A program made the translations under genes and the position numbers. The notes under the pieces are model-generated. The model was not told the origin of the DNA, searched no databases, and saw only the letters and a list, made by a program, of their open reading frames with translations. A stretch of DNA of 64,000 nt from Bacteroides timonensis (lineage in GTDB: Bacteria > Bacteroidota > Bacteroidia > Bacteroidales > Bacteroidaceae). Every line of letters starts with the position of its first letter. Position 1 is the first letter of the stretch. Positions 6,922 through 16,185 of this stretch are shown one piece after another. The DNA lies in assembly GCF_000513195.1 (NCBI RefSeq), contig NZ_CBVI010000057.1:1-64000 (forward strand), given 5' to 3'.

Positions 6922-8961
6922 ATGTCAATAGTTATGAACACGATATATGACAAAATTCAGTGGAGAACTTCTCTTCCGGTTCTCTTACTACTATTCTTAG
7001 CTGTTTCGTGTAAACAGTCTGAGCAGCATTCCTCCTGGGAAAAAAAATACGACTCTTTTTATCGTTCGGTTACAGACTCTTTGACTACTCATCCACAACA
7101 GATACGTGCGCTGGCAAAGCAAAAGATGGAGAAGTCGACTGATAGTCTGGAATGGTATTATTACTCTGCTATAGTATTAAAAACGTATATGTTCACTTCG
7201 GATGTGGACTCAGCCCGCTATTTAATAAAACGGATAGAAGACTTTTGTGCCCGTGAACAATCTTCACCCTACCTTGCTGATTTACGCTCGGAATATCTGA
7301 ATACAAAAGGTAATATTTATGTGCGTGTAGGCGCTATGGATTCGGCTATTGTCTGCTTTACAGATTCTTACAAACAACGTTTGCAGGGAATGAAGACAGA
7401 ATCAGTCCCGGATATTCTTATCAATCTGGCTGATGCATGCAGCCGGCAGGGAAAATATGATGTAAGTGCATTTTGGTATCGTAAAGCGCTGCAAATCGGA
7501 GATTCTTTAGGAATATCGGAGGGGCGCCGTCATCCTGTTTATTATGGGCTGGCTCAGGTGTATATGGCTTTACACGACTTTGATCAGTGCGACTATTACT
7601 ATAATCTGGCAGGGATGTTTTATGATAAAATGCTTCCTTACGAGAAATATATCTATTTGAATAATCGTGGTAATTCATATTATTATCGTGAGGATTATCC
7701 GGAAGCTTTAAAATATTTCAAGAAAGGTTTCTCGCTGGCGGTTTCTCATCCCGATATGGGTTTTGAGAAAAACCTGTGCATGGTGAATCTGGGGGATGTC
7801 TATCTGCAAATGAATGAACCTGACTCAGCGGCTAAATATATCAATGAATGCCAACCTTTTTTTCGGAAAATAGGGGCAGCAGGAGCGCTTTATTATATTG
7901 ATACCCAGCGTATCGGTCTGGCTCTGGAGCGAAATGATATGGCAACCGTAAGAAATCTGCTAAGTAAGGCTACCAATCCGAATCATATAGAGCCGGACAT
8001 GCTGCATATTCGTAATAAGTATTTGCAGGAGTTTTACGAGAAGACGGCAGATTATAAAAATGCTTTCTTTTATCAGAAAGAAAACAGTCGGCTGGACGAT
8101 TCTATCCGGAATGAACATGTAAAAATGCGTACGGCCGATATGTCATTGAGATATCAACAGGACTCTACACTGTTGGCAAAGAACATATTGATTGAGCAGC
8201 AGAAGGTAGAGATGCAAAAGTTGCACGAGGGACGTTTCTTCTGGATTGGAGTTTGCGTTTTGGTATTGGTTATTGCTTGTTTCATCTATCTGTATGAAAA
8301 GAAAAGACGGGCCCTTCTGCTAGCGCAAAGTCAGCGTACCATATCTTCTTTACGTTTGGAGAATATACGTAACAGAATGTCACCGCATTTTATTTTCAAT
8401 GTGCTGAACCAGGAAATGGGCAGTCGGGAAGGGGAGAATAAAAAAGAGCTCTCCTCATTGGTGAAACTAATGCGACGGAATTTGGAATTAGCTGAGCAAA
8501 TGTGTGTTACCTTAAAAGAAGAATTAGGTTTTGTGCAAACCTACATTGATCTTCAACGCCGTTCTTTGGGACCGGAATTTAAGGTGACTATTGAAGTTGG
8601 TGAAGATGTGGACACCAATCAGTTGCTTCTGCCTTCCATGTTAATACAGATACCGGTGGAGAATGCCATCAAGCACGCTCTTCGGGGCAAAGAAGGTGAA
8701 CGGCGCCTTTGGATTGATGTTCATCGTTCCGGTACTTATATTTGTGTCCGGATTACGGATAACGGGGGCGGATTCAAACTGAACAGTGCTAACAGAGGGA
8801 CAGGGACCGGAATGAAGGTAATCATGCAAGCTATTCAGATTTTGAATGCTAAAAATAAGGAAATGATTGAAACTGCGGTACACAATATTCCTCTGCCGGA
8901 TGGCGAGACCGGATGTGAAGTAAGTTTCCATTTACCGTTGAATTATGATTATTCAGTTTAA
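6922..8961 (+). CDS. TPR-containing LytS-type sensor histidine kinase
   Basis: 679 residues. The N-terminus has a lipoprotein-like signal (LLLLFLAVSC), so the sensor part may be lipid-anchored. Residues about 40-400 are helical TPR-type repeats (for example YYNLAGMFY, YPEALKYFKKGF). One membrane span lies near 438-460 (WIGVCVLVLVIACFIYLY), then a His_kinase domain with MSPHFIFNVL; the phosphoacceptor is H489. HATPase motifs are PVENAIKHAL near 580 and DNGGGF near 613. It probably senses a periplasmic cue through the TPR region and phosphorylates the LytTR regulator 124 bases downstream. A second ATG at 6934 is an alternative start. Confidence 0.85.
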   Translation: MSIVMNTIYDKIQWRTSLPVLLLLFLAVSCKQSEQHSSWEKKYDSFYRSVTDSLTTHPQQIRALAKQKMEKSTDSLEWYYYSAIVLKTYMFTSDVDSARYLIKRIEDFCAREQSSPYLADLRSEYLNTKGNIYVRVGAMDSAIVCFTDSYKQRLQGMKTESVPDILINLADACSRQGKYDVSAFWYRKALQIGDSLGISEGRRHPVYYGLAQVYMALHDFDQCDYYYNLAGMFYDKMLPYEKYIYLNNRGNSYYYREDYPEALKYFKKGFSLAVSHPDMGFEKNLCMVNLGDVYLQMNEPDSAAKYINECQPFFRKIGAAGALYYIDTQRIGLALERNDMATVRNLLSKATNPNHIEPDMLHIRNKYLQEFYEKTADYKNAFFYQKENSRLDDSIRNEHVKMRTADMSLRYQQDSTLLAKNILIEQQKVEMQKLHEGRFFWIGVCVLVLVIACFIYLYEKKRRALLLAQSQRTISSLRLENIRNRMSPHFIFNVLNQEMGSREGENKKELSSLVKLMRRNLELAEQMCVTLKEELGFVQTYIDLQRRSLGPEFKVTIEVGEDVDTNQLLLPSMLIQIPVENAIKHALRGKEGERRLWIDVHRSGTYICVRITDNGGGFKLNSANRGTGTGMKVIMQAIQILNAKNKEMIETAVHNIPLPDGETGCEVSFHLPLNYDYSV

Positions 8962-8982
8962 TGATTTTTGAATAATCCTCAA

Positions 8983-9018
8983 TTTTGATTGGATATCCGT
9001 TGTTTTGATCGAATATCC
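8983..9018 (+). promoter_or_regulatory. Direct repeat upstream of LytTR regulator, candidate operator
   Basis: TTTTGATTGGATATCC (8983-8998) and TTTTGATCGAATATCC (9003-9018) are 16-mers with two differences, spaced exactly 20 bp, in the gap between kinase and regulator. LytTR regulators generally bind paired direct repeats, so autoregulation is plausible. Confidence 0.6.
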
Positions 9019-9085
9019 TGAAAATGACATATTCTGATTTTTTAAATTGCTTTCAGTTATTTAATTTCGCAGAAACAAGAGAGGT

Positions 9086-9838
9086 ATGGACAGGTATAAG
9101 GTTGCAATAGTAGATGACGATGAGTTGTCCTTGGATAATCTGGTATTCGGGTTACAGAAATTTGAAAACTTCCATTTAGAAGGCACTGCACGCAATGGAG
9201 TATCCGGGAAGAAACTGATAGCTAAAGTGCGTCCCGATTTGCTCTTTTTAGATGTAGAGCTACCTGATATGAGGGGGATGGATTTGCTGGATAGTATTCG
9301 CGAATCTCTGACTTGGGGCATGAAAGTCGTTTTTTATACGGCATACGATAAATATATGATGTCAGCCATTCGTCAATCTGCTTTTGATTATTTATTGAAA
9401 CCTTTTGAGGACAAAGATCTGGAACTTATTATTTCCCGATTTATGGAAAGAATAGAATTAGAACGGAAAGCTGCATTTTTTCCTGTGGCATTAGCAAACA
9501 CCAGTCAGACATTTATGGTGTTTACTCCGACAAATGACATGCGGGCATTGCGGCCCGCCGAGATTGGATATTTCCGGTATTGCTCTGAACAGAAACAGTG
9601 GGAGGCAGTATTGAGTGGACAAAGGCCGTTACCTCTGAAGAAGAGTACCACGGCCGATCAGATCGTGAGATATGCTCCTTGTTTTGTGCAGATTCATCAG
9701 TCTTTCATAATCAATATTGATTATCTGATGATTATCAAGGATGGTAAATGTGTGTTGTATCCGCCATTTGAGAATGTAGATGAGCTGCTGGTCTCTAAGA
9801 AATATAAAAAGGAGCTACAAGACAGATATTGTTTGTAA
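9086..9838 (+). CDS. LytTR family response regulator
   Basis: 250 residues: a receiver domain at 1-120 and a LytTR DNA-binding domain at about 145-248. The receiver acidic cluster is D10-D12, the phosphoacceptor is D56 (LLFLDVELPD), with the switch Thr in FYTAYD and Lys in LLKPF. The LytTR part shows the usual FVQIHQSFIINIDYL. It is the partner of the upstream LytS-type kinase, and the two genes form an operon-like pair. The direct repeat at 8983-9018 just upstream is a candidate binding site for this protein. Target genes are not evident; the divergent DUF5723 gene is a neighbour candidate. Confidence 0.9.
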   Translation: MDRYKVAIVDDDELSLDNLVFGLQKFENFHLEGTARNGVSGKKLIAKVRPDLLFLDVELPDMRGMDLLDSIRESLTWGMKVVFYTAYDKYMMSAIRQSAFDYLLKPFEDKDLELIISRFMERIELERKAAFFPVALANTSQTFMVFTPTNDMRALRPAEIGYFRYCSEQKQWEAVLSGQRPLPLKKSTTADQIVRYAPCFVQIHQSFIINIDYLMIIKDGKCVLYPPFENVDELLVSKKYKKELQDRYCL

Positions 9839-9891
9839 ATGAAATATATATTGGTTAGGGAGTCGACACTTGAATAGTGTTGATAAAGGAA

Positions 9892-9924
9892 AGAGGGCAC
9901 AAAACGTGATGTTCAGTGCCCTCT
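9892..9924. terminator. Bidirectional hairpin between convergent genes
   Basis: A 9-bp perfect stem AGAGGGCAC/GTGCCCTCT (9892-9900 with 9916-9924) sits between the LytTR regulator gene and the small secreted protein gene. Pyrimidine-rich tails follow on both strands. Confidence 0.7.
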
Positions 9925-9928
9925 CTTA

Positions 9929-10282
9929 TTATTTCACTTCGATACCTTTATTCTGCAAAGTGACATTCAATACTTTCGCATAATCAGCGTATTGTTTGTC
10001 AGTAAGCGTTTTCTTCATCAACTTCAAGTTTCCGTACACTGCATTGTGGAGTTTCTTTTCCTGGTCCTTCTTTGCAGTTGTGGCACGTCCCATCTGTGTA
10101 GAGAAGTATTCGCAGATATTTGCTACTTCTTCATGCTGGTCAGCCGACAATTTTAAATATTTACTCAACTTGGTTACGTTGATGTTACCATCCCATTTTG
10201 CAGTTGTAGGTTGATTTCCTGCTGCAAATGTCGTAGCAGTCAGGCAGACTGCTGCCATTAATGTTAATCCTAAACGTTTCAT
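9929..10282 (-). CDS. Small secreted helical protein, unknown function
   Basis: 117 residues. A clear signal peptide (MKRLGLTLMAAVCLTATTFA, cut before AGNQP) leads to a mature part of about 95 residues rich in Lys and Glu and predicted helical: LSKYLKLSADQHEEV, then LKLMKKTLTDKQYADY. It resembles small periplasmic proteins found in many Bacteroides but cannot be assigned to a characterised family. It faces the LytTR gene and has a Bacteroides -7 element about 105 bases upstream, giving a long leader. Confidence 0.7.
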   Translation of the reverse strand: MKRLGLTLMAAVCLTATTFAAGNQPTTAKWDGNINVTKLSKYLKLSADQHEEVANICEYFSTQMGRATTAKKDQEKKLHNAVYGNLKLMKKTLTDKQYADYAKVLNVTLQNKGIEVK

Positions 10283-10386
10283 AATACCTACTTTTAATTT
10301 GTTATACCTAAAAACAATTCTAACTCTAAAAATCTAATACCTATTGAAAACAGCTCTAAGCGCTTAGCTTTTTCTTTTTACCTATG

Positions 10387-10394
10387 CAAATATA
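10387..10394 (-). promoter_or_regulatory. -7 element of small secreted protein gene
   Basis: On the minus strand TATATTTG lies about 105 bases upstream of the start codon. The leader includes the palindrome CTAAGCGCTTAG (10356-10367). The rest of the 283-base gap up to 10565 shows nothing recognisable. Confidence 0.5.
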
Positions 10395-10565
10395 GAAATA
10401 TGTTTTATAACATAAAAGCAAAGAAGAAGGAAAGTGCTGTTTAAGGGAGCATTTCTTGATATAGATCAATTATCTGGTATTATTTTGCTTGTTTATGGCT
10501 TTCATTTGGAATACAAATGTAATATGATGGTCGAACACGGTTGATCATAATGATAGTAAACGGCC

Positions 10566-11660
10566 TTATTCTTTAGTGTACATCTCATCCGGATCTATTA
10601 TTTCATCGGGGAACTGTATCGTTGTCCTTGTCTCCGAGCTGATACCTACAAAGCCGAGTCCGCCTTTCACGTTGGTTGGTATGATGATGGGCTCCATGAG
10701 TGCCTCCTCGTAGTTATCCGATTCAAGGAGATTTAAGGCTTTCAGATAGCGGAACTCCGCTTCGCTGATGCTGAGCAGGCGGACGGTGATGCTTCTGGTA
10801 CGGCGGGTGATGTTATAGAGATTTCCCGGAATGTAATTATTATAAAGTTTCGTATATACTTTCAATGTACAGTGCGTATCGGAAAAGCGGTCATTTGTGA
10901 AAACATTGTATTTGTTTTCAATGTAGGTACCGAAGAAATCGTCTTCATCATCATCACTGCTGCTGGGATTGCCATCTGTCAGTACAATATCTTCCCTGTT
11001 TACTATCTCCGTTTCGCGGGAATGGATGATGGTATCTTTATGGTTATCATATAAGCCGTAGGTGGCGATGTCATTGCGTATGTCTAAGCGATAGAAATTT
11101 TTCTTGCCGGGACGATCCTGAAGAGTGATCTTATATTGGCGATAGGTCTCCCAGCCATTCCATACTCTGAGTTTGGCAAGGCATGTATCCACTTGAATTG
11201 GATTTACCGGATGAGGTACGGTCATTTCTGCCATTGTATGATACTTGCCATTTTCTGCTATAGCTTCCAGAAGGATGTCGTCTCCAGGGTTCAAAGTGGT
11301 AGTGATGCGAAACTTTTTACGCTTTGCGATTTCGGGCAGGTTGTTAAGAGGGGCATTAGGATCGTAGACCATATCCAGACTGCCAATGGGCTTAAGCGGA
11401 GGAAGCTCTTGTGCTTTCTCGGCCAGTTGCCCGTTGACATAGAGATTTACGGTTGCTTCTTCAACATGTGAGAGGCCATATGTGCCACTCAAGTTCAGAA
11501 AGACATAATTTTCGGGTTCTCCGGCATCAAGAAGGGCATTCATTATGAGTTGCGGCTCACTGTAGGCCGGATTATAAGGAATTTCATTTTCACAGGAAGT
11601 GGAGCAGAAAGCAGTACTTATATATATAATAAGGTATAAAGGGAAAATCTTTGTTTTCAT
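10566..11660 (-). CDS. DUF4249 family lipoprotein
   Basis: 364 residues from the ATG at 11660. The lipoprotein signal IIYISTAFCSTSC|ENE is followed by a beta-rich domain (LIMNALLDAGEPENYVFLNLSG, YVNGQL) typical of DUF4249. In Bacteroidetes such proteins are encoded next to STN-type TonB receptors, as here, and probably act as their outer-membrane lipoprotein partners. An in-frame ATG at 11696, 4 bases after the receptor stop codon, would add 12 polar residues before the signal peptide and is less likely. Last gene of the minus-strand signalling set. The ligand is unknown. Confidence 0.8.
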   Translation of the reverse strand: MKTKIFPLYLIIYISTAFCSTSCENEIPYNPAYSEPQLIMNALLDAGEPENYVFLNLSGTYGLSHVEEATVNLYVNGQLAEKAQELPPLKPIGSLDMVYDPNAPLNNLPEIAKRKKFRITTTLNPGDDILLEAIAENGKYHTMAEMTVPHPVNPIQVDTCLAKLRVWNGWETYRQYKITLQDRPGKKNFYRLDIRNDIATYGLYDNHKDTIIHSRETEIVNREDIVLTDGNPSSSDDDEDDFFGTYIENKYNVFTNDRFSDTHCTLKVYTKLYNNYIPGNLYNITRRTRSITVRLLSISEAEFRYLKALNLLESDNYEEALMEPIIIPTNVKGGLGFVGISSETRTTIQFPDEIIDPDEMYTKE

Positions 11661-11700
11661 GTTCTTGTTTCCGGTTTTATAGTTGCTTACTTTCATAATA

Positions 11701-14454
11701 TTAGAATTTATATGTATAGGTGACGGATGGAATAATCGGCAGCAAAGTTATCTTTTTCAAGGTAAGTTTTGAAGAGTTGTAGCCTCCTGTATATTTGCCA
11801 TATTCATCTACATATGCAAAATAACTATCATCTTTCCGCTTCGCATAAACCAGTGTCGGATTCATGGAATTATAAGCATTGTAGAGACTGATGTTCCAGG
11901 TCCGCATGCCATGTTTGGTCTTCTTGTTGAAGTTCACCCCGATGTTCAACCGGTGACTGGCAGGCAGGCGAAAGTTGTTGCGTTTAGAGATATAGTTAGC
12001 CTGTACGATGGTACCGTCAGGCTTGAGGATAACCGTTTGCTGTTCAGGCATGGTCGTTGTTCCGCCGCTGTTGAATATCCAGGAAGCGCCGACATCAATA
12101 CGTTCGCTGAATTTATGGTTGACACAAAGGCTGATGCTATGCCTGCGATCATATTTATAGGGGAAGCGTTCACCATCGTTGATGCTGCCATTCTTGAACT
12201 GACGGTCGGCTTTTGCCAGCGTATATGCCAGCCACCCTGTGGTTTTGCCTAAAGTTTTTTGTACCATGAATTCCATACCCATGGAACGCCCTTTACCCAT
12301 TTCCACTTTCTCTTCCCAGTTGGTAGAACTACCAAAGAAAGAGACTCCGTTCTGGTACTCCAGTACATTGCGCATCTGTTTATAGTATCCTTCTATAGAG
12401 AACTCCCAGCCTGGAATTCCTGTGTAATATCCGCCTATAGAGTACTGGTTGGCACGCATAGGACGTATATTCTTGGTGATGGGTACCCAAAGGTCTGTGG
12501 GCATGGCAAGTGGAGTGGACGAAAGTTGGTGCACATATTGCGCCATTTGTGAGAATGATGCCTTTATCGAGAAACCATGATCGAACCGGTAACGGACGGA
12601 AAGCCGCGGCTGTACCGAGAAATAATTCTTTCCCTGGGTATTGAAGAGCGAGGCGTGTATTCCCGCGTTTAAGCTGGTACGGTTGCCTATGTCGAAATTG
12701 TCTTCCACATATACAGAGGCTTCATGTCCGTGCAAGTAACTGTTTGAAATGCTGTGGTATAAGGTGTCTTGTTCCGTCATACCGTTTTCTTCCTCTTTCA
12801 TTTTTGAAGTGCTGGTTTCGGGACGGAAGGTGTGATAGAGATATTCCACTCCAAACTTCACGTGGTGCGAAGGAACAGGTGTATAGTCGAAATCAGTGCG
12901 GAAACTCCAATCGCGGATTCCCGAACGATACTCTGAATCGAACTGATAAAAGTAGGAGCGGGGTTGCTGACTGCTATACTTTTTTTGTTCCTTTGATAGG
13001 CCCTTTACAATCATTCGATAGCTGTTGAAGGCTACGGTGGTATTGCTGAATAGTTTATTGGTGAACACATAATTCCAGCGTCCTGCAGCGATGGTATTTC
13101 CCCAATTCAGGCTACTTTTGCTTTCATAAATATTGTTATAAGAATTGTCTGTATAATTGTATTTCTCTTCAAAATTAAAGTGATAATGATCGTTTCCGTG
13201 ATAGAAATTAAGGAAAAGGCGGCTACGGTCATTGAATTTATGGTTTACTTTGGCATTGAGGTCATAAAAGTAATAGTTGAATTCATCACCGTCGCTGCTG
13301 AATGCTTTACCCATAAAAGCGGTGTGCGTGCTGCGGCCACTGATGGAAAAAGATGTGCGGTCTTTCACGATGGGACCTTCAAAGTGCAGTTTCTCGGTGA
13401 GCGTGCCGATGCTGAGTGTGCCGTGATAGTGCTTCATATCTCCGTCGTTGGTGCGCACATCGACAATTGATGAAAGGCGTCCGCCATAACGTGCCGGAAA
13501 AGAACTTTTGAACAGAGTTACCTTCTTTACGGCTTCAGGTGTAAAGATAGAGAATAACCCCAATAAGTGGTCTGCATTATATATAGGGATACCGTCCAGT
13601 AGAATCAGGTTCTGGTCCGGTCCTCCGCCACGTACATATAAACCGGAAAAGCCTTCCGTTCCGGCTTGTACACCTGGCATTAACTGAATAGTTTTCAATA
13701 TATCAGCCTCTCCCAGCACAGCCGGAGTATGTTGTATCTGTGCCATTGGAATTTCATGTGCTCCCATAGCAGTAGACTGAATGCCGGCCTCTTTCTTATC
13801 CGAAAGTACTATCACTTCCGCCAGTTCATTATTGCTGTCCAGGCGGACGTTGAGCACGGTGTCTTTATTCAGCGGGAACGAACTGTGCCAAGTTTCGTAC
13901 CCTAAATACGAAAAACTTAAATCCGCATCTCCTTCCGGTAAAGTAAGAGTATAGAAACCGAAAGGATTGGTGGCAGTGCCTACACGCTGACGACTATCGA
14001 GGATATTGGCACCAATCAGTGTCTCGGAAGACACCCCGTCCGTCACATATCCGCTGATAGTGAACCGACGGCTTACGGTTTTCTGCGGCACGGGCCGCTT
14101 GTTTAGCAAAATATGTTTTCCGGAGACTTCGAAACCTATCGGTTGGTTTTCAAAGGCTTTCCGGAGAATTTCGTTAATAGTAAGGTCACGGACGGCCAGT
14201 GTGATGCGTCCATTCAGGCGTACTTCTTCTCCATATATGAAACTGTACCCGGTTTTTTGTTCCACTTGTTTCACGAACTCTTCCAGTGTAGCGTTTTGTA
14301 GTTTGATGCTGAAACGCGTTTGTGAAGGATTTGTCTTCTGTAGAACGCAGGTGGCAAATACGATTGTACTTTGTAGTGTACAGGTTGATAGGAGAACCGC
14401 TCCCACCAGGAAAAATTTCCTGATGGTGCGGGGTGAACAGATAGAGGATTTCAT
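11701..14454 (-). CDS. TonB-dependent outer-membrane receptor with STN signalling domain
   Basis: 917 residues. After a signal peptide comes an STN (secretin/TonB short N-terminal) domain at about 45-115 (FSIKLQNATLEEFVKQVE, DLTINEILRKAF), a carboxypeptidase-regulatory-like domain at about 128-215, a plug at about 225-345 (LYVRGGGPDQNLILLDGIPIY) and a 22-strand-type barrel ending YTYKF. The STN domain is how FecA-type receptors signal to FecR. The gene starts 1 base after fecR ends, so they are translationally coupled. With the DUF4249 gene it forms a receptor-lipoprotein pair distinct from SusC/SusD. The ligand is unknown. Confidence 0.9.
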   Translation of the reverse strand: MKSSICSPRTIRKFFLVGAVLLSTCTLQSTIVFATCVLQKTNPSQTRFSIKLQNATLEEFVKQVEQKTGYSFIYGEEVRLNGRITLAVRDLTINEILRKAFENQPIGFEVSGKHILLNKRPVPQKTVSRRFTISGYVTDGVSSETLIGANILDSRQRVGTATNPFGFYTLTLPEGDADLSFSYLGYETWHSSFPLNKDTVLNVRLDSNNELAEVIVLSDKKEAGIQSTAMGAHEIPMAQIQHTPAVLGEADILKTIQLMPGVQAGTEGFSGLYVRGGGPDQNLILLDGIPIYNADHLLGLFSIFTPEAVKKVTLFKSSFPARYGGRLSSIVDVRTNDGDMKHYHGTLSIGTLTEKLHFEGPIVKDRTSFSISGRSTHTAFMGKAFSSDGDEFNYYFYDLNAKVNHKFNDRSRLFLNFYHGNDHYHFNFEEKYNYTDNSYNNIYESKSSLNWGNTIAAGRWNYVFTNKLFSNTTVAFNSYRMIVKGLSKEQKKYSSQQPRSYFYQFDSEYRSGIRDWSFRTDFDYTPVPSHHVKFGVEYLYHTFRPETSTSKMKEEENGMTEQDTLYHSISNSYLHGHEASVYVEDNFDIGNRTSLNAGIHASLFNTQGKNYFSVQPRLSVRYRFDHGFSIKASFSQMAQYVHQLSSTPLAMPTDLWVPITKNIRPMRANQYSIGGYYTGIPGWEFSIEGYYKQMRNVLEYQNGVSFFGSSTNWEEKVEMGKGRSMGMEFMVQKTLGKTTGWLAYTLAKADRQFKNGSINDGERFPYKYDRRHSISLCVNHKFSERIDVGASWIFNSGGTTTMPEQQTVILKPDGTIVQANYISKRNNFRLPASHRLNIGVNFNKKTKHGMRTWNISLYNAYNSMNPTLVYAKRKDDSYFAYVDEYGKYTGGYNSSKLTLKKITLLPIIPSVTYTYKF

Positions 14455-14455
14455 T

Positions 14456-15328
14456 CTAGTTTAATTTTTGTGTGATCATTATTATGTCATTAGTTTTTGT
14501 GTATTCAAACTTTTGATTGCGGCAAAGCAGCGAAAGAATATCTTCCAGTGTTTCGCCATCAGAGAAAGTAGCCGTCATGCGATAGTTCTGTAAGTCGGTG
14601 TCTTCAATACGAATATCTGTGTGGAAAGCGTTAGAAAGTTGTCGGATAATCTCTTGTAAAGGAATGCTTTTGAAAAGCAGTGTTCCGTTTCTCCAGATAA
14701 TCTCTTCGGATGCGTTATTTTCGGTATGTAGGGTCAGACTTTTCTTATCCTTATTATATATAGCGCTTTCATTGGGTGAGAGAATCAGGCTCTTTTCTGT
14801 TTTACCGATGAGGCTGACAGAAACGGAACCTTCCAATAAAGTTGTTTTCACTTGCGTATCTTCGGGATAGGCTTCGACATTGAAATGTGTACCTAAAACC
14901 TGTACTATAATTGCTCCGGCTTCCACTTTGAAAGGATGTGCTGCATCCTTGCTGACTTCGAAATAAGCTTCTCCTTGTAACTGTACTTTCCGGTCTTTTC
15001 CTCTGAAGCGTTCGGGATAAGTCAGAGAAGAATAGCGGTTCAGTACAATTTCTGTTTGGTCGGGCAGTGTTACGGTACGTGTTTCTGCCAATGTGGATAC
15101 GGTTTGCAATGGTACTGGGGCGAACATATAGTATGCCCACCAGCCCAGTACACAAAGCACGGCGACAGCGGCTGCACCAGCCATTGTGTGCAATGAAAGG
15201 ATGCGGCGTTGCAGATGCGGCAACCGTTTCTCAAGAAGTATCCAGCTATTGGCTTTCGAGAATCTTCCTCTCGGCGAACGGGTGGAGGTTGCGAGTTTAT
15301 CGAGTATTTTTTCAAATTCTTGTTCCAT
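14456..15328 (-). CDS. FecR family anti-sigma factor
   Basis: 290 residues: a cytoplasmic N-terminal part (1-45), one membrane span at about 47-68 (MAGAAAVAVLCVLGWWAYYMF), a periplasmic FecR domain at about 85-185 (VTLPDQTEIVLNRYSSLTYPERF, GEAYFEVSKDAAHPF) and a C-terminal DUF4974-like STN-interacting domain at 215-288. It probably holds the ECF sigma factor encoded at 16574-17116 until the STN receptor encoded immediately downstream binds its ligand. An ECF-type promoter motif at 15350-15380 lies 22 bases before the start codon. Confidence 0.9.
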   Translation of the reverse strand: MEQEFEKILDKLATSTRSPRGRFSKANSWILLEKRLPHLQRRILSLHTMAGAAAVAVLCVLGWWAYYMFAPVPLQTVSTLAETRTVTLPDQTEIVLNRYSSLTYPERFRGKDRKVQLQGEAYFEVSKDAAHPFKVEAGAIIVQVLGTHFNVEAYPEDTQVKTTLLEGSVSVSLIGKTEKSLILSPNESAIYNKDKKSLTLHTENNASEEIIWRNGTLLFKSIPLQEIIRQLSNAFHTDIRIEDTDLQNYRMTATFSDGETLEDILSLLCRNQKFEYTKTNDIIMITQKLN

Positions 15329-15349
15329 GTTCCTATTCTTCTTTTCTAT

Positions 15350-15380
15350 AAAGACAGGTAAAACGTAAAAACTCCCTATG
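15350..15380 (-). promoter_or_regulatory. Candidate ECF-sigma promoter of the fecR operon
   Basis: On the minus strand CATAGGGAGTTT, then 10 bases, then CCTGTCTTT. The same motif with identical total length (31 bp) precedes the lipoprotein gene at 16186-16216. This looks like a -35 (GGGAGTTT) and -10 (TGTCTTT) pair. Confidence 0.6.
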
Positions 15381-15456
15381 CCGAAATTACTTTTTTCTGG
15401 AAAAAGTGTTAACCGGTTCAGAAATATTCCATCATAGTCCTATACATGTATTAATC

Positions 15457-15725
15457 ATGCGAATCAGGAGTTAAATTATGTTCATTATTGTAGGGTTATG
15501 AGTTAAATGGACTATCTCAATTCCCCTCCTCCAGTTGGAGGAGGGGTGCCCGAAGGGCGGGGTGGTAGGTAAAGCAATAAATACCTATAAATCATATCAA
15601 TTAGGAATTCTTTTCTCACCTACCACCTCCCCCTACGGGTACTCCTTCTCCGGGGAGGAGGAGAATTGAGATAGTATTGCTTAGCATTTAATTTAATTCA
15701 TTTCTTTCGGGTTATGAGCTAAATG
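15457..15725. repeat. Composite palindromic repeat (element B)
   Basis: The 398-base gap between fecR and the lipoprotein gene is mostly this element. Its left 45 bases (ATGCGAATCAGGAGTT..., through TATTGTAGGGTTATGA) match the right outer arm of element A (inverted) with about three differences. Its right edge shares TAATTCATTTCTTTCGGG with element A's other linker. The interior is a different palindrome: CTATCTCAATTCCCC and GAGGAGGGGTGCCCGAAGGG on the left, complementary to CCTACCACC...GAGGAGGAGAATTGAG on the right. That interior matches element C. The right terminal ATGCGAATCAG arm is missing. Confidence 0.75.
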
Positions 15726-15726
15726 A

Positions 15727-16146
15727 TTATTGTGGACTTAGATGAATAGTGATTTGTGTCTTTTTACCTTCTTTATCCTTCGGGGTACAAACAATACGGA
15801 ATTGAGCATTGTCTGTTACTCTCTTCGGATAGATTTTCACCCGTAAATTGGCTGATTTCTTCTTGGCAGGGATAATGACTGTCTTGTCTTCAATGCTGAA
15901 GATAACTGCTTTACCCGGCATGTTTATGCCATTAATAAGAACTTCCCTATCCTCATTTTTCTTTTCAGCCGCAATAATCTTTACGTTGAACTCTTCCGTA
16001 TCTTTGTTTTTATCGAACGAATAGTTTTGGGTGACTTTCTCAAAACCTACATATTCTTCGGGATAACTGGAACTGTTGTTGCTGCATGCGGAGAGGATGA
16101 AGAGAAGCCCTGCGACTCCTGCCATTTGTTTGCAAAATCTTTTCAT
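15727..16146 (-). CDS. Small lipoprotein of the ECF-sigma locus
   Basis: 139 residues with a clear lipobox (LLFILSAC, C21) and a Ser/Asn-rich start after it. The rest is beta-rich, with FNVKIIAAEKKNEDREVLING and VIIPAKKKSANLRVKIYP, resembling a Calx-beta or Ig-like single domain. No family could be named with confidence. It has the same candidate ECF promoter as fecR (16186-16216), so it is probably a member of the same regulon, possibly a surface ligand-binding partner of the STN receptor. It stands alone between two repeat-rich gaps. Confidence 0.75.
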   Translation of the reverse strand: MKRFCKQMAGVAGLLFILSACSNNSSSYPEEYVGFEKVTQNYSFDKNKDTEEFNVKIIAAEKKNEDREVLINGINMPGKAVIFSIEDKTVIIPAKKKSANLRVKIYPKRVTDNAQFRIVCTPKDKEGKKTQITIHLSPQ

Positions 16147-16185
16147 GTCGTTTTAATTTTAGTTTAGTTTATATAGTTCATGAGT

